From: Campylobacter sp. RM16704
Lineage (GTDB): Bacteria > Campylobacterota > Campylobacteria > Campylobacterales > Campylobacteraceae
Reading direction: 5' to 3'
Length of the DNA stretch: 64,000 bases
Assembly: GCF_000816245.1 (NCBI RefSeq)
Contig: NZ_CP007769.1
Coordinates: 1,334,464-1,398,463, forward strand
Shown here piece after piece: positions 36,575 through 47,587 of the stretch (its first letter is position 1; each line of letters opens with the position of its first letter). The translations under genes and the position numbers were made by a program. The notes beneath the pieces were generated by a model. The model ran no database searches and was not told the origin of the DNA. It saw nothing but the letters and a program-made list of their open reading frames with translations.

Positions 36575-36889
36575 CTATGAAAGTATTTTTAAACCCACAG
36601 TACAAGCGATGATAAGAGCGATCAAAAAAAGCTTTAAAAAGCTTTTGCTTTCTTTGTAAAAAAGCACCCCTATGATAACCCCACCTGCAGTTCCAGCTCC
36701 TGTCCATATAGAATAAGCCACACTCATAGCAATACTTTGCATACTAAGGCTTAAAAATCCAAACGAAAAACCAAAACACACTATCAAAGCTAAAAGATAA
36801 AGCTTATTTTTAGTGCTTACAAGTTGTTTCATAATAATCACACCAAAAATTTCAAAAGCAGTCGCTAAAAACAAAAAGAACCATTCCAT
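36575..36889 (-). CDS. Small multidrug resistance family transporter, subunit 2
   Basis: 104-aa protein with four membrane helices and the conserved membrane glutamate in TM1 ([13 protein letters not shown]). Helix 3 has [18 protein letters not shown]. It pairs with the next upstream gene, one base overlapping, as in two-gene SMR systems such as YkkCD and EbrAB. The partners probably form an antiparallel heterodimer. The substrate is unclear: cations, or guanidinium as in the Gdx/SugE branch. Confidence 0.85.
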   Translation of the reverse strand: MEWFFLFLATAFEIFGVIIMKQLVSTKNKLYLLALIVCFGFSFGFLSLSMQSIAMSVAYSIWTGAGTAGGVIIGVLFYKESKSFLKLFLIALIIACTVGLKILS

Positions 36890-37236
36890 TATTTAGCTTC
36901 CTTGCTAATGATTTTAAGGCCTATGATACTTAAAAGTAAAATGGCTATTAAAGCAAGTTTGGTAGCAGAGCTTGGCTCATTGAAAATAAACATCTCATTA
37001 AGCACCACTCCAACCGTGCCAATACCTACAAAAACACTATAAGCAATGCTTACTTCAAGTCTTTCACAAGCTTTTAAAAAACAAGTAAAAGATATGCATA
37101 CACCAATAGCAGTAAGCACATAATGCCAAATTTCAGTAGAGTATTTTAAACCACTTACCCAAAAACACTCAACCAAACCACCTAAAATAACCATAAACCA
37201 ACCAAAATTAGAGCTTATTTTTGTTCTTTCTATCAT
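36889..37236 (-). CDS. Small multidrug resistance family transporter, subunit 1
   Basis: 115-aa four-helix SMR protein. TM1 has GGLVECFWVSGLKYS, close to the SugE/Gdx signature (W, E, LKYS), and helix 3 has AYSVFVGIGTVGVVLNEMF. Gdx proteins export guanidinium. The paired format is seen in YkkC/YkkD, which are linked to guanidine. Both SMR genes lead into bioD on one transcript. Substrate assignment is inference. Confidence 0.85.
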   Translation of the reverse strand: MIERTKISSNFGWFMVILGGLVECFWVSGLKYSTEIWHYVLTAIGVCISFTCFLKACERLEVSIAYSVFVGIGTVGVVLNEMFIFNEPSSATKLALIAILLLSIIGLKIISKEAK

Positions 37237-37261
37237 AATCTACCTTTTTTCAAAAGTGCAA

Positions 37262-37267
37262 ATTATA
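37262..37267 (-). promoter_or_regulatory. -10 element of SMR-SMR-bioD
   Basis: Minus-strand TATAAT about 26 bases before the first SMR gene, with an AAGGTAG ribosome site. I see no guanidine riboswitch fold in the short leader. Confidence 0.5.
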
Positions 37268-37415
37268 ACTAAAATTACAAAATATTTTCTAGAATAAGAT
37301 TAATTTATTGTATTTTAAAATTATTTAGTAATTAATTTATAATAAATTTAATAATATTAATTTATATTTAATTTACATTGTTATAAAATTATAAGATTTT
37401 AAAAAAGGAGGAGTA

Positions 37416-38450
37416 ATGAAATTTTTAGCATGTAGCAAAAAATCTTTACTAGTATTAGCTAGTTTGGTATTTTTATCAAGTAGTAATGTTTTTGCAAAAA
37501 GCTTTGAACCTATCATTGTAATACATGGTGGAACAAGTGGGTTAGGTTTAACCAAAGAAGAATTTGCTAAAAGAGAAAAAGTGATGAAAGAATCACTAAA
37601 AGCTGGACAAAAAATACTTGAAAACGGTGGAAGTTCAATTGATGCGGTAATAGCCGCTATTAAAGTTATGGAAGATAGTCCTGAATTTAATGCGGGAAAA
37701 GGTGCTGTTTTTACTTCTGATGGATATAATGAACTTGACGCTTCTTTAATGGATGGAAAAAATTTAAAAGCTGGAGCAATTGCTATGGCAAGAACCATTA
37801 AAAATCCTATAGAAGCAGCAAGACTTGTTATGGAGAAAACACCTCACACTTTAATAGCAGGAGAAGGTGCTGACAAATTAGCTAAAAAACATGGTCTAGA
37901 AATAGTTGGGCAAAAATATTTTTATACTGACCATAGATATAAACAGTTACAAGAAGCTAAAAAAAGTAAAGAAGTATTACTAGATAGTGATAAAGCAAAA
38001 GCTCATTTAGGAATAAGCACAGAGCCTTATTTAGGCACAGTAGGAGCGATAGCTTTAGATAAAAATGGTAATTTGGCAGCGGGTACAAGCACAGGTGGAA
38101 CTACTAATAAAATGACAGGTCGTATAGGAGATTCTCCTATCATAGGAGCTGGAAATTATGCAAACAATGATTCTGTAGCAGTATCTTGTACAGGAACTGG
38201 CGATATTTATATAAGAGTAGCTGCAGCACACGAAGTAGCTTCTTTATATGAGTATAAAAAACTTTCAGTACAAAAAGCAGCTGAAGAAACTATAAAACAA
38301 GTTGCCAAACTTGGTGGAACAGGCGGAATTATTTCAATAGATAAAAATGGAAAAGTAGGATATGCGTGGACCAAAGATAAACTTGGAATGTATCATGGTG
38401 AAGCAAGACTAGGTAAAGAACCAAAAATCTTTTGGCCTGTAGAAAAATAA
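37416..38450 (+). CDS. Periplasmic isoaspartyl peptidase / plant-type L-asparaginase
   Basis: N-terminal nucleophile hydrolase of 344 aa with a signal peptide (cut near VFA-KSF), so periplasmic. The precursor should self-cleave before T208 (LGTVGAIALD), giving alpha and beta chains. GRIGDSPIIGAG and GGTTNKMTGR are substrate-loop signatures. It removes N-terminal isoaspartyl residues or asparagine amide, releasing aspartate. A strong GGAGGAG ribosome site lies in front. In C. jejuni the known periplasmic asparaginase is another family, so this adds or replaces activity. Confidence 0.9.
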   Translation: MKFLACSKKSLLVLASLVFLSSSNVFAKSFEPIIVIHGGTSGLGLTKEEFAKREKVMKESLKAGQKILENGGSSIDAVIAAIKVMEDSPEFNAGKGAVFTSDGYNELDASLMDGKNLKAGAIAMARTIKNPIEAARLVMEKTPHTLIAGEGADKLAKKHGLEIVGQKYFYTDHRYKQLQEAKKSKEVLLDSDKAKAHLGISTEPYLGTVGAIALDKNGNLAAGTSTGGTTNKMTGRIGDSPIIGAGNYANNDSVAVSCTGTGDIYIRVAAAHEVASLYEYKKLSVQKAAEETIKQVAKLGGTGGIISIDKNGKVGYAWTKDKLGMYHGEARLGKEPKIFWPVEK

Positions 38451-38873
38451 TTAACGCAATTTAATTTTCTTTGTGCCTCTTAGCTTAAAAATCTTTGAGG
38501 CACTGCTTTCAGAAAAGTTTTTATCTACAATTTTATCTGCGTTTTGCATAGCCCATTTTAAATTAAATTCTTTTCCATGAATGTTTGCTGAAGTAGAATA
38601 AAGCCAGTCAAATTGCTTTAAAAATCTCTCGTGATTACAATCTTTTACAACACGAATTGCTTTAGAATTGGAATATAAAAAAGTAGTTTTTTTAGATTTT
38701 CTAATAGTATTTTTAAAATGATTTGGTACTCTTGTAAGTTTTTTAAGCTCACTAAATTTAGCTGTGGTAATCAAACAATCTTGGTTTAAAGATCTTTTTT
38801 TTAAAACATTAAGGGCTTTTAAATCTTTGCTTAAAAACCCTGCTGTTGTATCAGTTTGGGCTAGATAGATCAT
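38451..38873 (-). CDS. Sua5/YciO/YrdC-family protein, short form
   Basis: 140 aa, beginning [17 protein letters not shown] as in YrdC-domain proteins, with [11 protein letters not shown] near residue 92 matching the conserved S-S-A-N segment. Full YrdC proteins, which make threonylcarbamoyl-AMP, are about 190 aa or more. The basic [10 protein letters not shown] region is short, so it may be a reduced paralogue. It overlaps carB by 4 bases. A role in tRNA modification is possible but not certain. Confidence 0.7.
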   Translation of the reverse strand: MIYLAQTDTTAGFLSKDLKALNVLKKRSLNQDCLITTAKFSELKKLTRVPNHFKNTIRKSKKTTFLYSNSKAIRVVKDCNHERFLKQFDWLYSTSANIHGKEFNLKWAMQNADKIVDKNFSESSASKIFKLRGTKKIKLR

Positions 38874-41800
38874 GATTTTAAATACTCTTGCAAGCTCTTT
38901 ACTTCAAGACATGATTTATTTTGTATAGCTTTAATCGCTTTAGCACCTGCATACGCTGCCCTTAGGTTTGTAAAATAAGGTGTTTTAAAGCGTAAAATAT
39001 TAGCTCTAATTTTTTTAGTATCATCTTTAAAACTATTTTCATCACTTGTGTTTATAGCTAGATGAATTTGTGAATTTTTAATTTTATCTTCCACATTTGG
39101 ACGTCCTTCTGAAATCTTATGGATAAATTCACATTCCAAACCTGATTCTTGCAGTATTTTATAAGTACCGCTAGTCGCTATAATTTTAAAACCTAGCTTA
39201 ATATACTCATTTGCTAAATCTACTGCGTATTTTTTATCTTGTTCTCTTAAAGATAAAAAAACATTTCCACTTTCTGGTAAGAAATTTGAAGAAGCTATTT
39301 GACTTTTTGCATATGAATTTTCAAAATCTTTACTAATACCCATAACCTCACCAGTTGAACGCATTTCAGGCCCAAGCTCAAGATCGCTTCCGCTAAGTTT
39401 TGCAAAAGGAAATACTACTGATTTTACACTAATATGTTTTGGTTGTTTAGCTCTTAAAATTCCATTTTTTTCTTCTACCACCTTAAAAGTGTCATAAAAA
39501 TTTAAACTTTCTCTTAAATTTCCTTGCCACATTACACGTGTTGCAACTTTAGCTAAAGGAATTCCTGTAGCTTTACTCACAAAGGGCACGGTTCTACTTG
39601 CTCTTGGATTTACTTCTATCATATAAAGTTTATTTTCATGAATAGCAAATTGTATATTTAAAAGTCCAATTACGCCTAAATTCAAAGCAATATCTTTGGT
39701 TTTTTGCTCAATCATTTCAAGCATAGTTTTATCAATATTTACAGCAGGTAAAGAACAAGCACTATCACCTGAATGAATTCCTGCTTCTTCAATATGTTCC
39801 ATAATACCTGCTACATAGACTTCTTTACCATCACTTATTGCATCTACATCAAGTTCGGTTGCATTATCTAAAAATTGATCAATAAGCACTGGAGATTTAT
39901 CACTCACATCTACTGCTTCTTGCATATAAAGTCTAAGCTCACTCTCATCATGCACTACACGCATTGCACGACCACCCAAAACATAGCTTGGTCTAACAAG
40001 TACAGGATAACCTATCTCATTTGCTTTTATAATTGCTTCTTCTACGCTTATGACTGTGCCATTTTTAGGTTGGTTTATACCTAAATCTTCAATAAATTTG
40101 GCAAATTTCTTTCTATCTTCAGCTAAATCTATCACTCTTGCACTTGTCCCTATAATCTTTGCTCCAAAAGCACTAAGGCGTTTTGCAAATTTAAGTGGAG
40201 TTTGACCACCAAAATGTACGATTACTCCATCTGGCTTTTCTCTATCAACAACTGCTCTTAAATGTTCAAAGTCAATAGGTTCAAAATATAAAATATCACT
40301 TGTATCATAATCAGTTGAAACCGTTTCTGGGTTGCAATTATACATTATAGTTTTTACACCCATATCTTTTAGAGCAAAAGAGGCATGTACGCAAGCATAA
40401 TCAAACTCAATACCTTGTCCTATGCGGTTTGGCCCACCACCTATAATCATTACTTTTTTATCTTTTTTATCTTTATTTTCTTTTACTTGCGTAGCTTCAT
40501 TTGCATTAATGCTTGAATACAAATACGGAGTTAATGCTTCAAATTCGCCCGCACAAGTATCTACTTCGCTATATTGAGCGATGATTTTATGTTTAATTCT
40601 TGCATAATAAATATCGTTTTGACTAAGCTCGAGATTATCTTTTTGATTAATCAAGCTAGCAATTTTTTTATCTGAAAAACCTAAGGTTTTAGCTTTTCTT
40701 AATAGTTGTTTATTGCTTAAAATATCCATATCTATTTGATTTTCAAATTCCACTATTTCTTTGATTTGATTTAAAAACCAAGGATCTATTTTGCAAAGCT
40801 CAAAAAGCTCTTGTGTGCTAAAACCTTCTCTAAAAGCTTGTGCTATATAAAGTAAACGTTTTTCATTCGCGTGACGAATTTTTGTAATTAATTCGTTTTT
40901 ATCACAATCTATTACATTAAAACCACTTAAATTTCTCTCAAGTGAACAAAGTGCTTTTTGTATACTTTCTTTAAAAGTACGCCCTATCGCCATAACTTCA
41001 CCCACGCTTTTCATTGCAGTGCCAAGTTCAGTGCTTGCATTTGGAAATTTTTCAAAAGTAAAACGAGGAATTTTAGTTACTATATAATCAATCACTGGCT
41101 CAAAAGAAGCAGGGGTTCCTGTGATATCATTTTTAATTTCATTCAAACTAAAACCAACTGCTAAAAGCGTTGCAACTTTAGCTATGGGATAACCTGTTGC
41201 TTTACTAGCTAGGGCTGAAGATCTTGAAACTCTAGGATTCATTTCAATAACTATCATCCTACCATTAGTTGGATTGACAGCAAATTGCACATTTGATCCA
41301 CCTGTATCAACGCCAATTTCTCTTAAAATTGCAAATGAAGCATTACGCATTGCTTGATATTCTTTATCAGTAAGTGTTAAAGCTGGTGCTATGGTTATAC
41401 TATCGCCTGTATGCACTCCCATAGGATCAATATTTTCAATGGAACAAACGATAATACAATTATCATTTTTATCACGAATTACCTCCATTTCATATTCTTT
41501 CCAGCCAAGCAAGCTTTCTTCAATCAAAATTTCATGGATAGGACTTAGTGCTAAAGCAGTGTTTGCAAGTTCTGCAAATTCATCCATATTATATACCACA
41601 CCACTTCCCGCACCCCCAAGAGTAAATGAAGCTCTAATCATCAAAGGAAAACCTATCTCATCAACTGCTTTTAAAGCTTCTTCATAGTTATATGCATACA
41701 TAGATTTTGGTAAATCCATACCAATTTTTTTCATACATTCTTTAAAAACTTGTCTATCTTCGCCTTTTTTAATAGCCTCTGGATTTGCTCCTAAAAATTT

Positions 41801-42133
41801 TACATCTCCAAGCTCGTCACTTTCATAAACTTCCATAGCAACATTAAGTGCTACTTGACCACCCATAGTAGGTAAAATCGCATCAATCTTTTCTTTTTTG
41901 ATTATATTTAAAATACTTTCTTTGGTAATTGGTTCTATATATGTTGCATCAGCAAATTCAGGATCTGTCATAATCGTAGCAGGGTTAGAATTTATCAAAA
42001 CTACTCTATAACCTAGCTCTTTTAAAGTTTTAGCTGCTTGAGTTCCTGAGTAATCAAACTCACAAGCTTGACCTATAACTATAGGTCCACTGCCTATTAA
42101 TAGTATATTTTTTATATCTGTTCTTTTTGGCAT
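38870..42133 (-). CDS. carB: Carbamoyl-phosphate synthase large subunit
   Basis: Makes carbamoyl phosphate from glutamine-derived ammonia, bicarbonate and two ATP for arginine and pyrimidines. It is 1087 aa with two homologous ATP-grasp halves ([19 protein letters not shown] at the N-terminus; [19 protein letters not shown] near 570) and a C-terminal MGS-like regulatory domain from about 940. The extended -10 in front marks a promoter. The short Sua5-like gene follows. Confidence 0.98.
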   Translation of the reverse strand: MPKRTDIKNILLIGSGPIVIGQACEFDYSGTQAAKTLKELGYRVVLINSNPATIMTDPEFADATYIEPITKESILNIIKKEKIDAILPTMGGQVALNVAMEVYESDELGDVKFLGANPEAIKKGEDRQVFKECMKKIGMDLPKSMYAYNYEEALKAVDEIGFPLMIRASFTLGGAGSGVVYNMDEFAELANTALALSPIHEILIEESLLGWKEYEMEVIRDKNDNCIIVCSIENIDPMGVHTGDSITIAPALTLTDKEYQAMRNASFAILREIGVDTGGSNVQFAVNPTNGRMIVIEMNPRVSRSSALASKATGYPIAKVATLLAVGFSLNEIKNDITGTPASFEPVIDYIVTKIPRFTFEKFPNASTELGTAMKSVGEVMAIGRTFKESIQKALCSLERNLSGFNVIDCDKNELITKIRHANEKRLLYIAQAFREGFSTQELFELCKIDPWFLNQIKEIVEFENQIDMDILSNKQLLRKAKTLGFSDKKIASLINQKDNLELSQNDIYYARIKHKIIAQYSEVDTCAGEFEALTPYLYSSINANEATQVKENKDKKDKKVMIIGGGPNRIGQGIEFDYACVHASFALKDMGVKTIMYNCNPETVSTDYDTSDILYFEPIDFEHLRAVVDREKPDGVIVHFGGQTPLKFAKRLSAFGAKIIGTSARVIDLAEDRKKFAKFIEDLGINQPKNGTVISVEEAIIKANEIGYPVLVRPSYVLGGRAMRVVHDESELRLYMQEAVDVSDKSPVLIDQFLDNATELDVDAISDGKEVYVAGIMEHIEEAGIHSGDSACSLPAVNIDKTMLEMIEQKTKDIALNLGVIGLLNIQFAIHENKLYMIEVNPRASRTVPFVSKATGIPLAKVATRVMWQGNLRESLNFYDTFKVVEEKNGILRAKQPKHISVKSVVFPFAKLSGSDLELGPEMRSTGEVMGISKDFENSYAKSQIASSNFLPESGNVFLSLREQDKKYAVDLANEYIKLGFKIIATSGTYKILQESGLECEFIHKISEGRPNVEDKIKNSQIHLAINTSDENSFKDDTKKIRANILRFKTPYFTNLRAAYAGAKAIKAIQNKSCLEVKSLQEYLKS

Positions 42134-42163
42134 TATGATTTCCTAAGCTAAATTTTTAGCCAA

Positions 42164-42169
42164 ATTATA
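42164..42169 (-). promoter_or_regulatory. Extended -10 of carB
   Basis: Minus-strand TG-T-TATAAT about 31 bases before the carB ATG, an extended -10 motif typical of Campylobacter. Confidence 0.6.
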
Positions 42170-42219
42170 ACAAATATTAGTTTTTTAAAAGTTGAAATTA
42201 ACAAAATAAATAAGGAAAA

Positions 42220-42960
42220 TTAGTTTTCTACCATATAAAAATAATTTGGTACTTTTGTTTTTACATAAGGTTTAACATAAGCGTTTTGGTAGGCACCTTC
42301 TTCTTCTATTTTAAAAATTTCCCCAACAGGAATTCCTGAAAAGAAAATTTCATCTAATCCACTTGTATAAACTTTTTCTCCTATTTTAAGCTCGAGCCAC
42401 TTAGAAATATATTTAACCAATATATAATTGTTCCTACCATGAGCAACACCAGGAACCTGGTTTTTACCTATAAAAACAGAAAAAACACATTCTTCATCAC
42501 CTTGCAAAAGCCCCAAAGCTCTGCCATTTTTTTCTACTACTATTCCGGCAGTATAGCCATTATAAATCAAACCTTTTATTTTGCCTTTATAATCAATATC
42601 AAGCCATACCTTATGATAGTCACTAATTTGAGCATATGAAGTAGCTTTTACCAAAACCACATTAGGATAATAAAAGCTTGAGTTTTTATCATTTAAAATA
42701 TTATTTAATTCATTTGCAAAATTTTTCATATAAATATTATTTTTTTCAAGTTCTGCGTTTCTTTCTCTTAGATTTCTAATTTCTTGAGCTTGATTAAGAT
42801 ATTCATTAAATTTAAATTTCAAAAAATCAATATTTTTCGAAAATTGATCAATAATAACAATATTTAATTTTAAAACATTTTGTTTTATTATATCTCCATA
42901 ATAAAACGAAACAAATACCAAAAAAGATAAAATCAGTATACTAAGGATTTTACTCTTCAT
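42220..42960 (-). CDS. mreC: Rod-shape protein MreC
   Basis: Bitopic protein linking MreB to cell-wall synthases. It is 246 aa with one membrane segment at about 5-22, a coiled coil near 45-85 ([23 protein letters not shown] region) and the periplasmic beta domain with [16 protein letters not shown] and [17 protein letters not shown] strands. It overlaps mreB by 11 bases. No mreD is seen next to it, as is common in this lineage. Confidence 0.93.
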   Translation of the reverse strand: MKSKILSILILSFLVFVSFYYGDIIKQNVLKLNIVIIDQFSKNIDFLKFKFNEYLNQAQEIRNLRERNAELEKNNIYMKNFANELNNILNDKNSSFYYPNVVLVKATSYAQISDYHKVWLDIDYKGKIKGLIYNGYTAGIVVEKNGRALGLLQGDEECVFSVFIGKNQVPGVAHGRNNYILVKYISKWLELKIGEKVYTSGLDEIFFSGIPVGEIFKIEEEGAYQNAYVKPYVKTKVPNYFYMVEN

Positions 42961-43987
42961 TGGTTAGCTGATGCAATAAAGAAATTTCTTCTAAAGCCTT
43001 GCCTGTACCTTTTGCAACAGCTAAAAGTGGCTCATCTGCTACATAAACTGGAAGCTTAACTACTTCTGAAAGATATTTATCAAGACCACGTATTAAAGCT
43101 CCACCACCTGTTAAAACAACGCCATTTTCAACAATATCTGCAGCAAGATCAGGTGGCATCATCTCAAGAACGATTTTTAAAGCATCAGCAATTTCTTTCA
43201 AATGCTCACGCATAGCCTCTCTTACATCTTCACTTGTTAGCTCTATCCTATTTAACAATCCTGTTACTTGATCACGACCCTTAACTACCATAGAAAGTTC
43301 TTTTGGGAGTTGAACTGCTGATCCTATAGTAATTTTAATTTCTTCTCCTGTTCGCTCACCTATAACAAGATTGTATTTTTCTTTTACATAGTTTACTATA
43401 CTAGTGTCAAGTTTATCGCCTGCTGTGCGGATTGATTTTGAAATAACAAGTCCACCTAAAGAAGTAACACCAATTTCAGTTGTACCTCCACCAATATCCA
43501 CTACTAAACTTCCTTGAGGCTCTCTAATTGGTAAATTTGCCCCAATAGCAGCAGCCATAGGCTCTTCTATCAAAAACACTTCCCTAGCTCCCGCACTTAA
43601 AGCACTTTCTCTAACTGCTTTTCTTTCAACTTGAGTTAAACCATAAGGCACTGAAATAATAATTCTAGGTCTTAAAAAAGATTTTCTTCTATGAGTTTTT
43701 TCTATAAAATAACGGATCATCTTTTCAGTCATATCAAAATCCGCAATCACTCCATCTTTCATAGGACGAATTGCTTCGATATTACCTGGAGTTTTTCCTA
43801 CCATTTCCTTAGCTTCTTTACCAACAGCTAAAATTTTAACTCTACCGTATCTTTCACGTTCTACTGCAACAACTGAAGGTTCATCAATCACTATACCTTT
43901 ATCTTTTACCAAAACCAAAGTATTTGCAGTACCTAAGTCAATCCCCATGTCACTCGAAAAAAATCCAATTATTTGATCTAAAATCAT
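42950..43987 (-). CDS. mreB: Rod-shape actin homologue MreB
   Basis: Filament-forming ATPase directing lateral wall growth. It has 345 aa with [12 protein letters not shown] (phosphate 1), [11 protein letters not shown] (phosphate 2) and [13 protein letters not shown] (adenosine). An amphipathic N-terminus ([13 protein letters not shown]) can bind the membrane. It lies 2 bases after clpX and overlaps mreC. Confidence 0.98.
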   Translation of the reverse strand: MILDQIIGFFSSDMGIDLGTANTLVLVKDKGIVIDEPSVVAVERERYGRVKILAVGKEAKEMVGKTPGNIEAIRPMKDGVIADFDMTEKMIRYFIEKTHRRKSFLRPRIIISVPYGLTQVERKAVRESALSAGAREVFLIEEPMAAAIGANLPIREPQGSLVVDIGGGTTEIGVTSLGGLVISKSIRTAGDKLDTSIVNYVKEKYNLVIGERTGEEIKITIGSAVQLPKELSMVVKGRDQVTGLLNRIELTSEDVREAMREHLKEIADALKIVLEMMPPDLAADIVENGVVLTGGGALIRGLDKYLSEVVKLPVYVADEPLLAVAKGTGKALEEISLLHQLTNEE

Positions 43988-43989
43988 TC

Positions 43990-45219
43990 TCAGCCTTTAA
44001 CTTTTTTATTTTTTATAAATAAAGGTTTAGCACCTTCTTTAATTACTTCTTTAGTAATAATTATATTATAGCCATAATACTCTGGCAAATCAAACATTAA
44101 ATCTACCATCATCTCTTCAATGATACTTCTTAAACCTCTAGCACCTGTTTTACGCTCTAACGAAAGTTTAGCAATTTCTCTTAATGCTTCATCTTCAAAT
44201 TTTAATTCCACATTATCAATGGCAAAAAGTTTTTGATATTGTTTAATAATAGCATTTTTTGGCTCTGTTAAAATACGCACCATACTTTCTTCATCAAGCT
44301 CTTCTAAGGAAGCTAGTACATGTAATCTTCCTATAAGTTCAGGGATAAGCCCAAAATGTACCAAATCATCAGGCTCTAGTCTTTGAAGCAAGGCTTCTTT
44401 TTCATCCTTTTTATCATCAGTAAAAAAGCCCATGACATTATCGCCTAGTTTTCTTTTAATGATATCACTAATACCATCAAAAGCCCCACCACACACAAAT
44501 AAAATATTAGTTGTATCTATTTGTATAAAATCTTGATTTGGATGTTTTCTACCACCTTTTGGTGGGATATTTACTAAAGATCCTTCGATGATTTTAAGTA
44601 AAGCTTGCTGTACACCTTCACCGCTTACATCTCTTGTAATGGAGCGATTTTCACCCATTCTTGCGATTTTATCGATCTCATCGATAAATATAATCCCTTT
44701 TTGTGCTCTTTGTACATCTCCATCAGCAGCTTGCAAAAGACGAGTAAGGATATTTTCAACATCTTCTCCCACATAACCTGCTTCAGTTAAAGAAGTCGCA
44801 TCACAAATCGCAATAGGTACATCTAAAAATCTTGCTAATGTCTGTGCTAGTAAAGTTTTTCCACTCCCTGTTGGGCCTACTAATAAAATATTTGATTTAG
44901 CTAGTTCTGTATCATCATCTTCTAAGTCAGATCTAAAAAGCCTTTTGTAGTGATTATACACCCCTACACTAAAAATTTTTTTAGCCCTATCTTGACCTAT
45001 TACATATTTATCTAAATATGCTTTTAATTCTTTAGGAGTAATATTTTTAAAATTTTCTTTATCTATTTCTTTATTTTTTAATTCTTTTTCTTCTCCAAAG
45101 AAAATATTACAAGCACTCTCAGCACAATATTCGCATATAAAGGCATTATTATAATCATTTACTAAAATTCTTCTTTCACTTGTTTCTATTTCATTGCAAA
45201 AACTACATCTTTTAACCAT
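43990..45219 (-). CDS. clpX: Clp protease ATPase subunit ClpX
   Basis: AAA+ unfoldase feeding ClpP. It has 409 aa with an N-terminal zinc domain (C5, C8, C29, C32), Walker A GPTGSGKT at 115-122, Walker [12 protein letters not shown], and the pore loop GYVGEDV. The IGF loop that docks to ClpP is IMGF-type in DNVMGFF. It overlaps lpxA by 8 bases. Confidence 0.98.
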   Translation of the reverse strand: MVKRCSFCNEIETSERRILVNDYNNAFICEYCAESACNIFFGEEKELKNKEIDKENFKNITPKELKAYLDKYVIGQDRAKKIFSVGVYNHYKRLFRSDLEDDDTELAKSNILLVGPTGSGKTLLAQTLARFLDVPIAICDATSLTEAGYVGEDVENILTRLLQAADGDVQRAQKGIIFIDEIDKIARMGENRSITRDVSGEGVQQALLKIIEGSLVNIPPKGGRKHPNQDFIQIDTTNILFVCGGAFDGISDIIKRKLGDNVMGFFTDDKKDEKEALLQRLEPDDLVHFGLIPELIGRLHVLASLEELDEESMVRILTEPKNAIIKQYQKLFAIDNVELKFEDEALREIAKLSLERKTGARGLRSIIEEMMVDLMFDLPEYYGYNIIITKEVIKEGAKPLFIKNKKVKG

Positions 45220-46003
45220 GATTTTTTTCCTTATAAATAGGAATTCCTCTTTTTGTTTCTAAGATAAAATTACACATTTTTTTAACATTACTACTTTGAG
45301 TTTCTTCTAATAATCTTAAGGCATTTTCTTTTAAAGAACCATGTCTAAATAAAATTTTAAAGGCTTTACTTAAAATATCTGCTTCGTCTTTATCAAAACG
45401 TCTTCTAATGCCTACTAAATTCAAACTTCTAATACTTGCACGATTACCTTCTGCTAAACAAAAAGGGACCACATCTTGAGAAAGTGCACTTGCCCCTGCT
45501 ATCATACAACCTTCACCTACCTTGACAAATTGATGAATCGGAGTAAGCCCCCCAACAACTGTATAATCTCCAAGCTCAACATGACCTGCCAAAGTGGCAT
45601 TGTTTGCTAAAATAATATTATCTCCTAAAATACAATCATGCGCAATATGTGAATAAGCCATTATAAAAGCATTATCGCCTATTCTTGTAAATCCATCTCC
45701 TTTGGCTGTTCCTGAGTTGATGGTAACAAATTCTCTAATTACTGCGTTTTTACCTATAATAACACCTGAATTTATTTCATCTTTGTAGGAAATATCTTGT
45801 GGAATATCCCCAACTATAGCATAAGAAAAAACTTTAGAATTTTCACCAATAATGACATTGGGTAAAATTCTAGCACCTTGCTTAATAACACTATTAGCGC
45901 CTATATTAGCGTTTTTTCCAACATAAGCATAAGCTTCTATCACAACATCATCTGCAATAATAGCTCCATCTTCTACAACTGCACTTGGATGAATTTTACT
46001 CAT
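45212..46003 (-). CDS. lpxA: UDP-N-acetylglucosamine O-acyltransferase LpxA
   Basis: First step of lipid A synthesis. It has 263 aa with left-handed beta-helix hexapeptide repeats over about 1-190 and a helical C-terminus. The catalytic His is in [15 protein letters not shown]. Some Campylobacter use GlcN3N-containing lipid A; sequence alone does not show the substrate. fabZ is directly upstream (TAATG overlap). Confidence 0.96.
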   Translation of the reverse strand: MSKIHPSAVVEDGAIIADDVVIEAYAYVGKNANIGANSVIKQGARILPNVIIGENSKVFSYAIVGDIPQDISYKDEINSGVIIGKNAVIREFVTINSGTAKGDGFTRIGDNAFIMAYSHIAHDCILGDNIILANNATLAGHVELGDYTVVGGLTPIHQFVKVGEGCMIAGASALSQDVVPFCLAEGNRASIRSLNLVGIRRRFDKDEADILSKAFKILFRHGSLKENALRLLEETQSSNVKKMCNFILETKRGIPIYKEKNHG

Positions 46004-46443
46004 TATTTATCTACTATCATAGCTTTTAATTCAGCTTCTGCTACCAATTGTCCATCTACAAAAGCTTTTCCTTGAAAAATCCACATATTTCCGCGATTTT
46101 TTACAACGCTCATTTCATAATCAAGTCTATCACCTGGACGCACAGGATTTCTAAATTTAGCATTATCAATGCCTGTAAAGTATACTACTTTAGTGCTTGG
46201 ATCTACTTTATCATCCATGCTTTCAAACGCTAAAACACCACCTGTTTGTGCCATACCTTCCAAAATCAATACACCTGGATAAATCGGATGATCAGGAAAA
46301 TGTCCCATAAAAACATGATCACTTATGCTAATATTTTTATAACCTCTAACAACTTCTTTGGTTTTTAATTCTACAATTTTATCTATAAGCAAAAATGGAT
46401 ACCTATGTGGTAAAATTTTTTGAATTTGCATAACATCTATCAT
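46003..46443 (-). CDS. fabZ: 3-hydroxyacyl-ACP dehydratase FabZ
   Basis: Fatty-acid elongation dehydratase competing with LpxA for 3-hydroxyacyl-ACP. From ATG 46443 it has 146 aa, with catalytic H48 ([11 protein letters not shown]) and E62 (LEGMAQ). I prefer ATG 46443, with AAGG nine bases upstream, over an upstream TTG at 46470 that adds nine residues. Confidence 0.95.
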   Translation of the reverse strand: MIDVMQIQKILPHRYPFLLIDKIVELKTKEVVRGYKNISISDHVFMGHFPDHPIYPGVLILEGMAQTGGVLAFESMDDKVDPSTKVVYFTGIDNAKFRNPVRPGDRLDYEMSVVKNRGNMWIFQGKAFVDGQLVAEAELKAMIVDK

Positions 46444-46513
46444 AAAAATTAGCCTTAATAATGTATTCAAAATTTAGATTTTACAAAAAAAATATTAACA
46501 GATTAATTAAGTC

Positions 46514-47587
46514 TTATAACTTTACAATTATTTCTTTACTATCAAAATAAATTTCACTTTTTGCTAGAAATTCATATGTACCTTTGGAAATATCTTCTAC
46601 GATAATTACTGGCGAAAGATTATAAATACCAAAATGTTTCTGTCTTATTTTTATTTCTTGCTCAACTTTTAAAGGATTTTGCAAAAAATCATCAAAATTT
46701 TTAAATTTTGCTTTACATAAAGTGTTAAAATACTTAAAACTCCATAAATTTATCTCATCTTTTACACTTTTATAGTACTTTAAATTCTCATCTAAAATAC
46801 TAAATTTAGTATAAGAATTTTTAAAATGTGAATAAAATAAAACATGAGCTTTTATGGCTTGTTTGTTTTGTTTTATCAAAGCCCTTAGCAAACGGTAATT
46901 TAAAAATTTCTCTCTTTGAATTTCAAATTTAATACTTTTTTTTTCTAATTTTTTTACTTGATTGTAAAATTTGATTTTTTCTTCTATACTTGATGGTAAT
47001 ATTTGTTTATTTATAGGACTCATAAGCTCATCCATAAAGGCTTTTTTACCTTTTTGTTTAGAAAGTGCATAAATACATCCACAATAATTTTGATGATAAA
47101 GCATATCTTGTTTAGCTAGAGCAAATTGTCTTTGTGTTCCTCCATTTTTCCGAAAATCTAGTGCTAAAAACTCTATATCAAATTTATCACATTCTCTTTG
47201 CAATGCTAATTTTAGTTGTTCTAAATCTTTTTTAGGAGAAGCTAAAAGAGTTGTAGTTATTTTTTTTTCGCCTATTTTCTGTGCAAACTCAACACTTTTT
47301 TGCATTCTAAAATCAAAACAAATTTGACATCTTGCGCCTTTTTCAGGCTCATCTTCATAGCCCTTTACACTTTCAAGCCATTTTTCGTACTCATATTCAC
47401 CTTTATAAAGTTTAATACCTAGTTTATCACAACTGCGTTTAACATCTAAAAATCTAAGCTCATGCTCACTATATGGATGAATATTTGGATCATAAAAATA
47501 CCCGATGATTTTTTCATCAGGATAGGCTTTACTTAATTCTTGTATAAAATAATGACTATCCACACTACAGCAAATATGCACTAGCAT
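46514..47587 (-). CDS. queH: Epoxyqueuosine reductase QueH with C-terminal extension
   Basis: Iron-sulfur enzyme reducing epoxyqueuosine to queuosine in tRNA, unrelated to QueG. Cysteine pairs C6-C7 and C87-x-x-C90 are the cluster/metal ligands, and a third pair occurs in YHQNYCGCIY. FYDPNIHPYSEH matches the family. Most QueH proteins are near 200 aa. This one is 357 aa because of a basic C-terminal region from about 190 rich in Lys and Phe. The extension function is unknown. Its start overlaps bcp by 7 bases. Confidence 0.87.
   Translation of the reverse strand: MLVHICCSVDSHYFIQELSKAYPDEKIIGYFYDPNIHPYSEHELRFLDVKRSCDKLGIKLYKGEYEYEKWLESVKGYEDEPEKGARCQICFDFRMQKSVEFAQKIGEKKITTTLLASPKKDLEQLKLALQRECDKFDIEFLALDFRKNGGTQRQFALAKQDMLYHQNYCGCIYALSKQKGKKAFMDELMSPINKQILPSSIEEKIKFYNQVKKLEKKSIKFEIQREKFLNYRLLRALIKQNKQAIKAHVLFYSHFKNSYTKFSILDENLKYYKSVKDEINLWSFKYFNTLCKAKFKNFDDFLQNPLKVEQEIKIRQKHFGIYNLSPVIIVEDISKGTYEFLAKSEIYFDSKEIIVKL

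Noticed and set aside
37237..37415. Guanidine riboswitch upstream of the SMR genes
   Set aside because: The gap is nearly all A/T and lacks the conserved GC-containing stems and ACGR-type loops expected of guanidine riboswitches.
42134..42219. Short inverted repeat GCTAAA/TTTAGC between carB and mreC
   Set aside because: The stem is only 6 bp, A/T-rich, and overlaps the carB leader; not convincing as terminator or operator.
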